From the NCBI GenBank assembly GCA_012841005.1, contig DUVO01000303.1, positions 1-6,250 on the forward strand: a DNA stretch of 6,250 nt, in the 5' to 3' direction. Below are positions 1 to 5,998 of the stretch, one piece after another (within the stretch, counting starts at the first letter, position 1; every line of letters begins with the position of its first letter). Below the pieces are notes generated by a model, which worked only from the letters and a program-made list of their open reading frames with translations, was not told the DNA's origin and ran no database searches. The DNA is from Bacillota bacterium. GTDB lineage: Bacteria > Bacillota > DTU030. Both the position numbers and the translations under genes were made by a program.

Positions 1-2
1 CC

Positions 3-776
3 CCCGGTTACGGCTACGGCTGTAAAGATGCCGACGGCACTCCCCGGTTGCTGAAACACCTGGCCAAGCTGGCCCGGGATTATAATGTTCCCTATGTGAT
101 TGATAACGCGTGGGGAGTTCCTTTTATTGGCACCGATATAACCCAGGTGGGGGCCGATGTCATGGTCTACAGTATGGACAAGGCATCGGGTGCGGCCACC
201 AGTGGTCTCATTATCGGAAAAGAAGAGGTTATGACCACTATCCGCCGGGCCCTGGGTATTCATGGGGATCGGTGGGGTACCCTGTCCTCTTACGGCAAGG
301 CGGCCTATGTGACCCAGGATCCGGGGAAGGAAGCCCTTTTGAGCCAGATTGCGGCTTTGAAGGCCCTGCGGGACCGGCCTGAGGTTTTACTGCAGCCCGT
401 TGACCGTCTTTATGAAATTGTTAAGGAGGAATTTGCCCAGGCGCCGGAACCCCTGGCCCGGGGTGTGATTATATCCAAATCCTATAATTCCACTACCGTT
501 GAGATTAATTATGAACCCACCTGGAAGGGGGATGGCCTGGGATTCCCCATTTTCTCCATAGAAGATATGTACGCCGGGACCAATATCCTGCAGACAGGCC
601 TTGCCCAAATGGGGGTTATACCGACCATCGCTTATGACGGCAACATTTTCATTTCCCCCGGGCTCGGGACCACCAATGAAGAGGGGGAATTGCTGGAAGA
701 TAGAATTCGCTATGGTGTCCGGGGCTTAATCCGGTTAATGGAAATCGTCGGGAGGTATGCCGGTTTTTTCGGTTAA
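3..776 (+). CDS. PLP-dependent fold-type I enzyme, SelA-like (5' end outside window)
   Basis: The reading frame is open from the window edge, so the N-terminus is missing; about 257 C-terminal residues are visible. Seen: the strand-plus-acid motif VIDNAWG (Asp at 102-104), typical of the residue that pairs with the PLP pyridine nitrogen. About 26 residues later comes YSMDKASGAATSGLIIG, whose lysine (180-182) is in the place of the Schiff-base lysine. The layout SMDK...SGliiGkee resembles the selenocysteine synthase SelA / D-glucosaminate-6-phosphate ammonia-lyase branch of aspartate aminotransferase-fold enzymes. The C-terminal small domain runs to a clean TAA. It is probably soluble and cytoplasmic. 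It lies 41 bp upstream of the FAD oxidoreductase on the same strand, probably in one operon with the B12 mutase. The reaction cannot be told: a lyase, decarboxylase or transferase on an amino acid are all possible. It is probably not true SelA, because no selenocysteine genes are nearby. The fold assignment is good; the function is open. Confidence 0.8.
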   Translation, partial: PGYGYGCKDADGTPRLLKHLAKLARDYNVPYVIDNAWGVPFIGTDITQVGADVMVYSMDKASGAATSGLIIGKEEVMTTIRRALGIHGDRWGTLSSYGKAAYVTQDPGKEALLSQIAALKALRDRPEVLLQPVDRLYEIVKEEFAQAPEPLARGVIISKSYNSTTVEINYEPTWKGDGLGFPIFSIEDMYAGTNILQTGLAQMGVIPTIAYDGNIFISPGLGTTNEEGELLEDRIRYGVRGLIRLMEIVGRYAGFFG

Positions 777-801
777 GGTAGTACCCCTTTGAATGATAGA
801 G

Positions 802-807
802 AGGAGG
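802..807 (+). promoter_or_regulatory. Shine-Dalgarno AGGAGG of the FAD oxidoreductase
   Basis: AGGAGG lies 10 nt before the ATG at 818. It is the strongest ribosome site in the window and fixes the start of the FAD oxidoreductase. The whole gap between the PLP enzyme and this gene is only 41 bp and shows no terminator hairpin, which fits one transcript. Confidence 0.8.
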
Positions 808-817
808 CATTTCAAGC

Positions 818-2101
818 ATGGTAAAGGTGCTGGTGATCGGCGGCGGCTGGTCAGGGTGCGGGGCTGCCCTGGCCGCGGCCAAGGCGGGGGCACAAGTGAC
901 CTTGCTGGAAAAAACTGATCAGCTGCTAGGCACGGGTCTTGTCGGTGGTATCATGCGCAATAACGGGCGGTACACGGCAGCGGAGGAGGCCATCGCCCTT
1001 GGGGGCGGTGAACTATTTAAAATTGCCGATGCTGTGGCCCGTCACCGTAACATCGATTTTCCCGGCCATAAGCATGCTACCCTCTACGATGTGACCAAAA
1101 TAGAACCGGCGGTGCGCAAGCTCCTGCAGGAGAGGGGGATTGATATCCAGCTGGAAACCAGGGCCGGGGCGGTAGATATGCAGGAAGGGAGCCGATTTAT
1201 TAAATCAGTTCGCTCTGATACAGGACGGTCCTTTACCGCCGATGTATTTGTGGAAACAACGGGGACGGCAGGTCCCCAGGGCAACTGCTTGAAATATGGC
1301 AATGGGTGTGCCATGTGCATTCTCCGCTGTCCCAGCTACGGGCCCCGGGTTAGTATTGCCGCCAAGGCGGGGATACAGGAGATGATCGGCGGCAGTTCCG
1401 TCGGTACCCTGGGGGCGATGAGCGGGTCATGTAAACTACTGAAAGAGTCCCTGGCTCACGGGATTCAGGAAAGGTTGAACAGGGAAGGTGTGGTGGTGGT
1501 TCCCCTGCCGCCGGAGCTGCAAAAGAAGGACCTGGCAAAAAAGGCGTGCCAGCAGTATAACCTGAAGGAATATGCCGAGAATATTATCCTTTTGGATACC
1601 GGCCATGCAAAATTGATGGCACCCTATTTCCCTTTGAATAAATTGCGGCAAATACCAGGATTTGAAAATGCCCGTTTCGAAGACCCCTACGCCGGAGGCA
1701 GGGGTAATTCCATCAGGTATCTGGCTATATCACCCCGGGATAACTATTTAAAGGTTGAGGGGTTGGAAAACCTCTTCTGCGGGGGAGAGAAGGCCGGTCC
1801 CCTGGTGGGGCATACAGAGGCTATCGTTACCGGTACCCTGGCGGGTCATAATGCCGTCCGCTGGGCCTGTGGGAAAGAATTATTGGCGCTGCCCCGGACC
1901 CTGGCCATCGGTGATGCCATTGCCTTTGTCCGGGAGCAGCTGGAGACAACAGAGGGCTTGCGGAAGAAATACACCTTTTCCGGGTCCATCTATTTCCAGC
2001 GCATGCAGGAGTTGGGACTCTATACAACCGACAGGAAGAAAATTGAAGACAGGGTGGCCGCGGCTGGGCTCACAGGGATTTATGACAGGCAAATAGTGTA
2101 G
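818..2101 (+). CDS. FAD-dependent oxidoreductase, GidA/TrmFO-like, with Cys4 cluster
   Basis: A 427-aa cytoplasmic flavoprotein. Seen: a Rossmann FAD motif at the N-terminus (VIGGGWSGCGAA, residues 6-17), Glu31 at the end of strand 2 for the ribose, and VETTGTAG (145-152) as a second dinucleotide contact. The C-terminal FAD segment (319-347, LFCGGEKAGPLVGHTEAIVTG and on) resembles the same region of GidA/TrmFO. Unusual are four cysteines C157, C164, C167 and C171 (spacing C-x6-C-x2-C-x3-C), a plausible [4Fe-4S] or other metal site just after the 145-152 motif. Known: FAD oxidoreductases of this broad class oxidise or reduce C-N, C-C or C=C bonds, often passing electrons through Fe-S centres. 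Inferred: it performs a redox step on the substrate or product of the B12 mutase encoded downstream. It is unlikely to be the tRNA-modifying TrmFO itself, given the operon and the extra cysteines. The substrate is unknown. Confidence 0.85.
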   Translation: MVKVLVIGGGWSGCGAALAAAKAGAQVTLLEKTDQLLGTGLVGGIMRNNGRYTAAEEAIALGGGELFKIADAVARHRNIDFPGHKHATLYDVTKIEPAVRKLLQERGIDIQLETRAGAVDMQEGSRFIKSVRSDTGRSFTADVFVETTGTAGPQGNCLKYGNGCAMCILRCPSYGPRVSIAAKAGIQEMIGGSSVGTLGAMSGSCKLLKESLAHGIQERLNREGVVVVPLPPELQKKDLAKKACQQYNLKEYAENIILLDTGHAKLMAPYFPLNKLRQIPGFENARFEDPYAGGRGNSIRYLAISPRDNYLKVEGLENLFCGGEKAGPLVGHTEAIVTGTLAGHNAVRWACGKELLALPRTLAIGDAIAFVREQLETTEGLRKKYTFSGSIYFQRMQELGLYTTDRKKIEDRVAAAGLTGIYDRQIV

Positions 2102-2114
2102 GGTACCAATGGGG

Positions 2115-2121
2115 AAAGGAG
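2115..2121 (+). promoter_or_regulatory. Shine-Dalgarno AAAGGAG that decides the regulator start
   Basis: AAAGGAG ends 8 nt before the ATG at 2130. The alternative in-frame ATG at 2109 lies upstream of this site and has no ribosome site of its own, so translation should start at 2130. Confidence 0.75.
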
Positions 2122-2129
2122 CCGAATCA

Positions 2130-2858
2130 ATGTTTACAGAACGCCTTGAACAAGTAATGACAATCTTGACCATAATCAGTAACAGTGAGGAGCCCCTCGG
2201 GTCAGGTGCTATCAAGGAAGAATTGAGCAGGCGGGGACATAATTTGAGTGAAGCGACCGTTGGCCGCATTCTCAGGGCTCTGGACACCAGGGGACTGACG
2301 GAAAGAATCGGGTACCGGGGACGCACCCTGACCACCGCGGGGAAGGCCCACCTGGAGCAGCTTTTAATAGAAAGGAAGCGGGCCCTTTCCAGTAACGAAT
2401 TGCTAAAAGCCCTTAAAGCAACGGGCAAGGAGAAGCTCCTGGACGTGCTGGTAGCCAGGCGGGCCATTGAACGAGAAAATGCCCGCCTGGCGGCATTACA
2501 TGCGACAAGGGAAGAATTAGAGGAAATGGAAAGGATAATTATCCGGCAAAAAAAAATGCTGGAACTAGGGCAGAGTACGGCCGCGACCGATGTACAGTTT
2601 CACAAACTACTGGCCGCCGCAGCAAAAAACAGGGTTCTCGAAGCGGCTACTGACCTCATCAGGCAGGATGGCCAGCTGACACCAATTATGGAGTACATCA
2701 GGCAAAATGTGGGCAGTACCATGGTGGCTGATCATTTGCAGATCTTCCATTGTGTTGCGGCCGGTGATGCCGGGGCCGCGGAAGCAGCGCTGGTGGCCCA
2801 TATCGATAATCTCATCAGTGATGTGCAGAAATATTGGGAAGCAAATAAGGAGGGCTGA
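2130..2858 (+). CDS. Transcriptional regulator: NrpR/RNase R-type winged helix plus FCD domain
   Basis: A 242-aa predicted DNA-binding regulator. Seen: residues 8-75 form a winged helix of the type found at the N-terminus of NrpR and of RNase R (ILTIISNSEEPLGSGAIKEEL, then LSEATVGRILRALDTRGL, then the wing GYRGRTLTTAGK). Residues about 105-235 match the all-helical FCD ligand domain of the GntR/FadR family: ERENARLAALHATREEL, the D154-x3-H158 pair in TDVQFHKLL, then H202 (VADHLQI) and H224 (VAHIDN). In FCD proteins a set of one Asp and three His holds a metal that binds a carboxylate ligand. Ordinary FCD regulators carry a GntR-type winged helix, so this pairing is less usual. It lies 28 bp after the FAD gene and 20 bp before the small aminomutase-like gene. 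This suggests that it controls this operon in response to an organic acid of the pathway. No operator is visible, because the operon promoter lies outside the window. Confidence 0.82.
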   Translation: MFTERLEQVMTILTIISNSEEPLGSGAIKEELSRRGHNLSEATVGRILRALDTRGLTERIGYRGRTLTTAGKAHLEQLLIERKRALSSNELLKALKATGKEKLLDVLVARRAIERENARLAALHATREELEEMERIIIRQKKMLELGQSTAATDVQFHKLLAAAAKNRVLEAATDLIRQDGQLTPIMEYIRQNVGSTMVADHLQIFHCVAAGDAGAAEAALVAHIDNLISDVQKYWEANKEG

Positions 2859-2863
2859 TTCCC

Positions 2864-2871
2864 AGGGGGGG
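2864..2871 (+). promoter_or_regulatory. G-run ribosome site before a TTG start
   Basis: AGGGGGGG lies 7 nt before the TTG at 2879. An ATG at 2875 is nearer but opens only a nine-codon frame ending at TGA. The TTG frame cannot start earlier because a TAA (2873-2875) lies just upstream. The site is an imperfect Shine-Dalgarno sequence made mostly of G. Confidence 0.5.
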
Positions 2872-2878
2872 ATAATGG

Positions 2879-3109
2879 TTGAAATACAAAAGTCGCATTC
2901 TTGATGCCCTCGATGTGGAAACATTTCTTCTCGCCCGGGATGAAGGGGAGGCCAAGGGCATCATGGAGGGCTTATTGGTGGAATTGGGCTTTGCCGATCA
3001 TGATATTGTCTTTTTAGAACAAGTGGGGTGCGGTGTCAGGGTCAGGGCCAGGGCCTATGTGCACCGCCCGGGGGTTTCCTACGGCTGGCTGGCGGGGGGG
3101 GAACAATGA
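2879..3109 (+). CDS. Small protein resembling the dimerisation module of KamE/OraE aminomutases
   Basis: A 76-aa protein starting with TTG and ending at a TGA that overlaps the next ATG (ATGA at 3106-3109), so the two genes are translationally coupled. Seen: a charged helix (EAKGIMEGLLVELGF, residues 24-38) followed by two probable strands (DIVFLEQVG and GVRVRARAYVH, 42-62). No signal peptide or membrane segment is seen. The pattern of a helix, then a short acidic turn, then two strands rich in V/R matches what is known of the dimerisation (OAM_dimer) segment that precedes the B12 domain in lysine 5,6- and ornithine 4,5-aminomutases. Here it also directly precedes a B12 domain. That match is pattern-level, not a strong alignment. 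It is not like OraS in sequence. It ends just after a run of eight G, where a -1 slip would fuse it to the mutase. That it is a gene is likely; the family call is tentative. Confidence 0.6.
   Translation: MKYKSRILDALDVETFLLARDEGEAKGIMEGLLVELGFADHDIVFLEQVGCGVRVRARAYVHRPGVSYGWLAGGEQ
3094..3101 (+). promoter_or_regulatory. G8 tract: ribosome site and possible -1 slippery site
   Basis: Eight G in a row lie 4 nt before the ATG pair at 3106-3111. In the reading frame of the 76-aa protein the tract reads G GGG GGG, which allows full re-pairing after a -1 slip. After such a slip the frame continues GGA ACA ATG ATG into the mutase. The tract also stands where the mutase Shine-Dalgarno should be, though it is too close and too G-only to be canonical. 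Both roles are inferences. Confidence 0.45.
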
Positions 3110-4935
3110 TGGCAGCTGAAAGGAAAAAAATTCTTCTGGTCCCCCTGGACCCGGTCCATGACGTGGGCCTGAAACTGATCCGGCGTGCCCTAAAGGAGGC
3201 AGGCCACGACACCCTGCTCCTGCCCCCGGGTCTGGAACCCAATGAGGTGGTGAGCAAGCTCCTGGAACAGAATGGAGTCGATTTTGTTCTGGTCAGCCGT
3301 ACCATTGGGTACCGGGTGGGAGAACTCCTGGCCGAGTTTGTCGATCTTGTGGAAGCCTGCGGGGTGCGGGAACGGGTAATCCTGGTTGTAGGAGGAATGG
3401 CTGTAAGACCGGAATTGGCGGCGGAATTGGGGTTTGATGCCGGCTTCGGCTCGGGAACAACTCCGGAAGAAGTGGTGGCCTATGTTGAAGGGCGCCCCTT
3501 TGTTGCCGGAAAGGAGCGGGGGACAGGAAAGAAGAAGGTTGATTTAACTGCAGGTTATTCCTATGCTTACCGAAATAGGGAGATCGAAAAGCAGTTGGAT
3601 CTCATCACCCAGGAGATTTTAACCTGGGTGGGCAATAAAACTTCACCGGCAGTGGAGAGGGCCCGGCTCGCTTTTTCTGCCCTCAGGGGTGAGATAGAAC
3701 CGGGGGAATTCCGGGAAAAGTACCTGGGGTATTGCGATGACCTGGTGCGGGATTACTATAACCACCGGCGTTTACCCAATCGTACCCGACTCCTGGACAG
3801 GGAAGAACTGGATGCCCTGGAAAGGCATCAACACTGGGAGGGGATCTCCACGGCCGTCAGGGAAGGCCTGCCAAGGCCGGCGATTTTTATTCAGTACGGT
3901 ACCGGCTGTCCCATCATGGATATCATGCATATCAAAACCTGTGAGGCCTGGGGGGCCGATGGAGTTGTTCACTTTGACCCCTCCTGGGGTGCCCGGACCG
4001 AAGGGCTGTTGGCCGGCTACCTGGCCCATTCCGAGGACGGAACCGTTATTACCCTGGAGAACCTCCGACTTCTCAAGGAGTACCTGTGGCCAGGCACCCT
4101 GTGGCAGGTAAGGGCCCACCGGGGGTTGAACACCCCGGAGACGGTGGTGCTGGCGGGAGAAGTCGGGGCGGATCTGACCAAGATCAATATGGTATACGCT
4201 TCCCTGGGGGCGGGGATGGACCCGGCCCGCATGACCGTCGACGGTGTGGAGGCCATCAGGTGGGCAGTCCATTACGGCCTTTCCTTTGATGTGGTGACCA
4301 ATGAAGAGTTGTGTGGGGTCCCAGCCTACAAGGCCTTTGCCGGGATGCTCATCGTTGCCCACCTGGCCCGCAAAATGGGGGGGCGGCCGATTCTCCAGCC
4401 CCTCTTCTGCCGTTCCCCGGAGGTAATGATCTACGGGCAAATGAAGGACAACTACATTGATTACAATGCCGCCAAGATCCTGGCCTTACAGGGGATCATC
4501 GACGCACCCCTGTGGCCCGGTGCCCCCATCGGGTTTCTCACCCATACGGAGGACCGGGTCCAGTCTGCGGTAACCACCGCCCTGCATGCCTGCCTCGCCC
4601 GGTCCCTGGGTGTGGAGGCCATCAGCATTGCTTCTTCCGATGAAGCCTATGCCGGTGGACCTATTGTTGCTGCATCCCGCATCGATACCCTGCGGGGTAC
4701 CTACGAAGGTTTCCGGTTCTTCGGGAGTGCGGGAATTGAGCCTACTTCCCGGGCCCAGGAATGGGCCCAGGAGCTGGTTGCCGGAATTACCAGGGTCCTC
4801 AAGGATGTGGCCAGTTCCGGTTCCTTTGTTCAGGCCCTGTACCGGGGACTCCTGGGGAGCCCCGAGGATGGAGCCTATCCGGGACGGGTGGGCCGGGGCA
4901 CCCTCCTCAGGAAGGAGCCGGGAGAGGATGTTTAA
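3106..4935 (+). CDS. Adenosylcobalamin-dependent mutase, permuted aminomutase/glutamate-mutase type
   Basis: A 609-aa cytoplasmic enzyme; the second ATG at 3109 is also possible. Domains seen: a B12-binding Rossmann domain at 7-128 (LDPVHDVG with the probable cobalt-ligand His18; VSRT at 63-66; VVGGMAV at 94-100; DAGFG at 111-115, a signature shared with KamE and OraE). Next is a helical segment at about 157-245 with KTSPAVER (178-185), like the conserved TTxxxER of OraS and of the KamD N-terminus. Then comes a TIM barrel at about 257-585 (AWGAD 281-285; QVRAHRG 334-340, recalling the Arg-His-Gly of glutamate mutase MutE; DEAYAGGP 512-519). Known relatives move an amino group or rearrange a carbon skeleton by radical chemistry. 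Odd: the B12 domain is N-terminal, the PLP-lysine insertion of KamE/OraE is absent, and the motif is DPVHDVG rather than DxHxxG. It overlaps both neighbours, so expression is coupled. The substrate is unknown. The class is well supported; the name aminomutase is not proven. Confidence 0.85.
   Translation: MMAAERKKILLVPLDPVHDVGLKLIRRALKEAGHDTLLLPPGLEPNEVVSKLLEQNGVDFVLVSRTIGYRVGELLAEFVDLVEACGVRERVILVVGGMAVRPELAAELGFDAGFGSGTTPEEVVAYVEGRPFVAGKERGTGKKKVDLTAGYSYAYRNREIEKQLDLITQEILTWVGNKTSPAVERARLAFSALRGEIEPGEFREKYLGYCDDLVRDYYNHRRLPNRTRLLDREELDALERHQHWEGISTAVREGLPRPAIFIQYGTGCPIMDIMHIKTCEAWGADGVVHFDPSWGARTEGLLAGYLAHSEDGTVITLENLRLLKEYLWPGTLWQVRAHRGLNTPETVVLAGEVGADLTKINMVYASLGAGMDPARMTVDGVEAIRWAVHYGLSFDVVTNEELCGVPAYKAFAGMLIVAHLARKMGGRPILQPLFCRSPEVMIYGQMKDNYIDYNAAKILALQGIIDAPLWPGAPIGFLTHTEDRVQSAVTTALHACLARSLGVEAISIASSDEAYAGGPIVAASRIDTLRGTYEGFRFFGSAGIEPTSRAQEWAQELVAGITRVLKDVASSGSFVQALYRGLLGSPEDGAYPGRVGRGTLLRKEPGEDV
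4912..4917 (+). promoter_or_regulatory. Shine-Dalgarno AAGGAG that decides the reactivase start
   Basis: AAGGAG lies 10 nt before the ATG at 4928, inside the last codons of the mutase. It marks 4928 as the start, although the frame is open far upstream to 4586. The upstream part is a shadow of the mutase, and the P-loop motif begins directly after 4928. Confidence 0.75.
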
Positions 4936-5998
4936 GGTTGGTTTTGCCGGAACGGCCAAGAATACCGGGAAAACGACGGCGCTGATGTATTTTCTCCAGC
5001 AGGCCTTTGCCGGCTGCCAACGGGTTGGTTTAAGCGGAATTGGGTATGACGGTGAAGATCTCGATCACCTGACCGGCCTGCCGAAGCCCCGGGTTTTTTG
5101 CCCCCGGGGCACTATAATCGCTACGGCCCAGAGGTGCCTGGCCAGGGGTACTGCATCCTGCCGCCTGCTGGAGGTACTGCCCGTTTCCAATGCCCTGGGG
5201 CCCATCTGTTTGGCGGAGGTGGTAAACCCGGGGCTGGCAGTAATAGCCGGTCCCAATAAAAGGGGGGACCTGCGCCGGACTTTGAAAGCCTTTGCCCGAG
5301 GGGGGTGTGAATTGGTCTTTGTGGATGGGGCCTTTGGCCGGATGAGCCCCTTTGTTGAGGTTGATGGTCTCATTTTAGCTACAGGGGCAGCCCGGAACCG
5401 TGCCCTAGACTGCCTGGTACGGGAGACCAGGGCCCTGGACCGGATTTTTACCCTTCCTGCCGCGGTCCTTAAAGGGGCAGTGGAGGGGGAAAATACAATT
5501 GTAATCTGGGGGCAGGGAGGAGGGACAATAAGGTTCAGGGAAACTTCCCTTCTTTCCCCGGAGCTTGTTCAGGAAGTGGCCAGGGCGGCAGCTTCTGCTG
5601 AGGTTATTTCCCTGCCGGGTGCCGTGCCGGGAAGGCTGCTGGGTAAGTTTTCCCGGGAACTGGGGGAGGATCTGGCGGGAAAGACCCTTATTGTTTCTGA
5701 TCCGACCAAACTGCTGGTGCTGGGTGAATATGTCGAGGCTGTAGCTGCCCTCGATCAGATCGCTGCCTTTGGGGGCCGGGTTATGGTCAGGGAAAGGATA
5801 CCCCTGCTGGCAGTGACCATAAACCCATTTTATCCCCGGGAAGTAAACAATACCTTTTGCAAGGATTTTATCGATGGGAACTTACTGAAACAGGCCCTGG
5901 CGGCAGTTACCCGGGTACCGGTGATCAATGTCAGGGAAGGGGGACCAGCCTATTACCTGGATACCGCCAGGCGGGAAGTGGTAACAATTGACAATTGA
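4928..5998 (+). CDS. KamB-like P-loop reactivase subunit for the B12 mutase
   Basis: A 356-aa cytoplasmic protein. Seen: a P-loop-like start (VGFAGTAKNTGKTTALMYFL, residues 4-23; GKTT at 14-17) and a conserved block TGLPKPRVFCPRGTIIATAQ (49-68). AGPN follows at 107-110, then a strand ending in acid, LVFVDGAFGR (129-138), a candidate Walker B, and DGLILATGAA (146-155). From memory, this run of motifs resembles KamB, a subunit of the reactivase of D-lysine 5,6-aminomutase, which works with the MutS-like ATPase KamC to exchange damaged cobalamin. The second half (about 205-350) is less familiar. The start overlaps the mutase by 8 nt, so the two are translationally coupled, which fits a chaperone made with its client. 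No KamC-like gene follows inside the window. The last codons lie in a 7-bp tandem repeat, so the C-terminus may vary between strains. The P-loop family is clear; the KamB call is probable. Confidence 0.72.
   Translation: MFKVGFAGTAKNTGKTTALMYFLQQAFAGCQRVGLSGIGYDGEDLDHLTGLPKPRVFCPRGTIIATAQRCLARGTASCRLLEVLPVSNALGPICLAEVVNPGLAVIAGPNKRGDLRRTLKAFARGGCELVFVDGAFGRMSPFVEVDGLILATGAARNRALDCLVRETRALDRIFTLPAAVLKGAVEGENTIVIWGQGGGTIRFRETSLLSPELVQEVARAAASAEVISLPGAVPGRLLGKFSRELGEDLAGKTLIVSDPTKLLVLGEYVEAVAALDQIAAFGGRVMVRERIPLLAVTINPFYPREVNNTFCKDFIDGNLLKQALAAVTRVPVINVREGGPAYYLDTARREVVTIDN

Noticed and set aside
2109..2129. Upstream ATG for the regulator
   Set aside because: It lies before the ribosome site that serves 2130 and has none of its own.
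1880..2467. 195-aa frame on the minus strand
   Set aside because: It runs across the end of the FAD gene and the start of the regulator, both with clear domains, has no ribosome site and shows no recognisable motif.
2875..2904. Short frame from the ATG at 2875
   Set aside because: It ends after nine codons; the TTG at 2879 opens a full coding frame instead.
3028..3105. Longer start for the mutase at 3028
   Set aside because: This stretch is the coding region of the 76-aa protein in another frame, and the residues it gives are not protein-like. The ATG at 3106 stands right before the B12 domain.
2879..3109. The 76-aa gene as OraS (ornithine aminomutase small subunit)
   Set aside because: The sequence lacks the TTxxxER segment of OraS, which is instead found inside the mutase at residues 178-185.
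3772..4440. 222-aa frame on the minus strand
   Set aside because: It is the antisense of the TIM barrel, rich in G/P/R as expected from a shadow of GC-rich codons.
4586..4927. N-terminal extension of the P-loop protein
   Set aside because: It overlaps the conserved end of the mutase, is rich in P/G/S as shadow frames are, and the Shine-Dalgarno at 4912 points to 4928.
5086..5118. 8-bp GC hairpin (5086-5093 with 5103-5110) followed by TATAAT, as a terminator or promoter inside the reactivase gene
   Set aside because: There is no T-tract after the stem and no -35 box at the right distance, and the residues here belong to a conserved coding block. It is probably a chance result of GC-rich codons.
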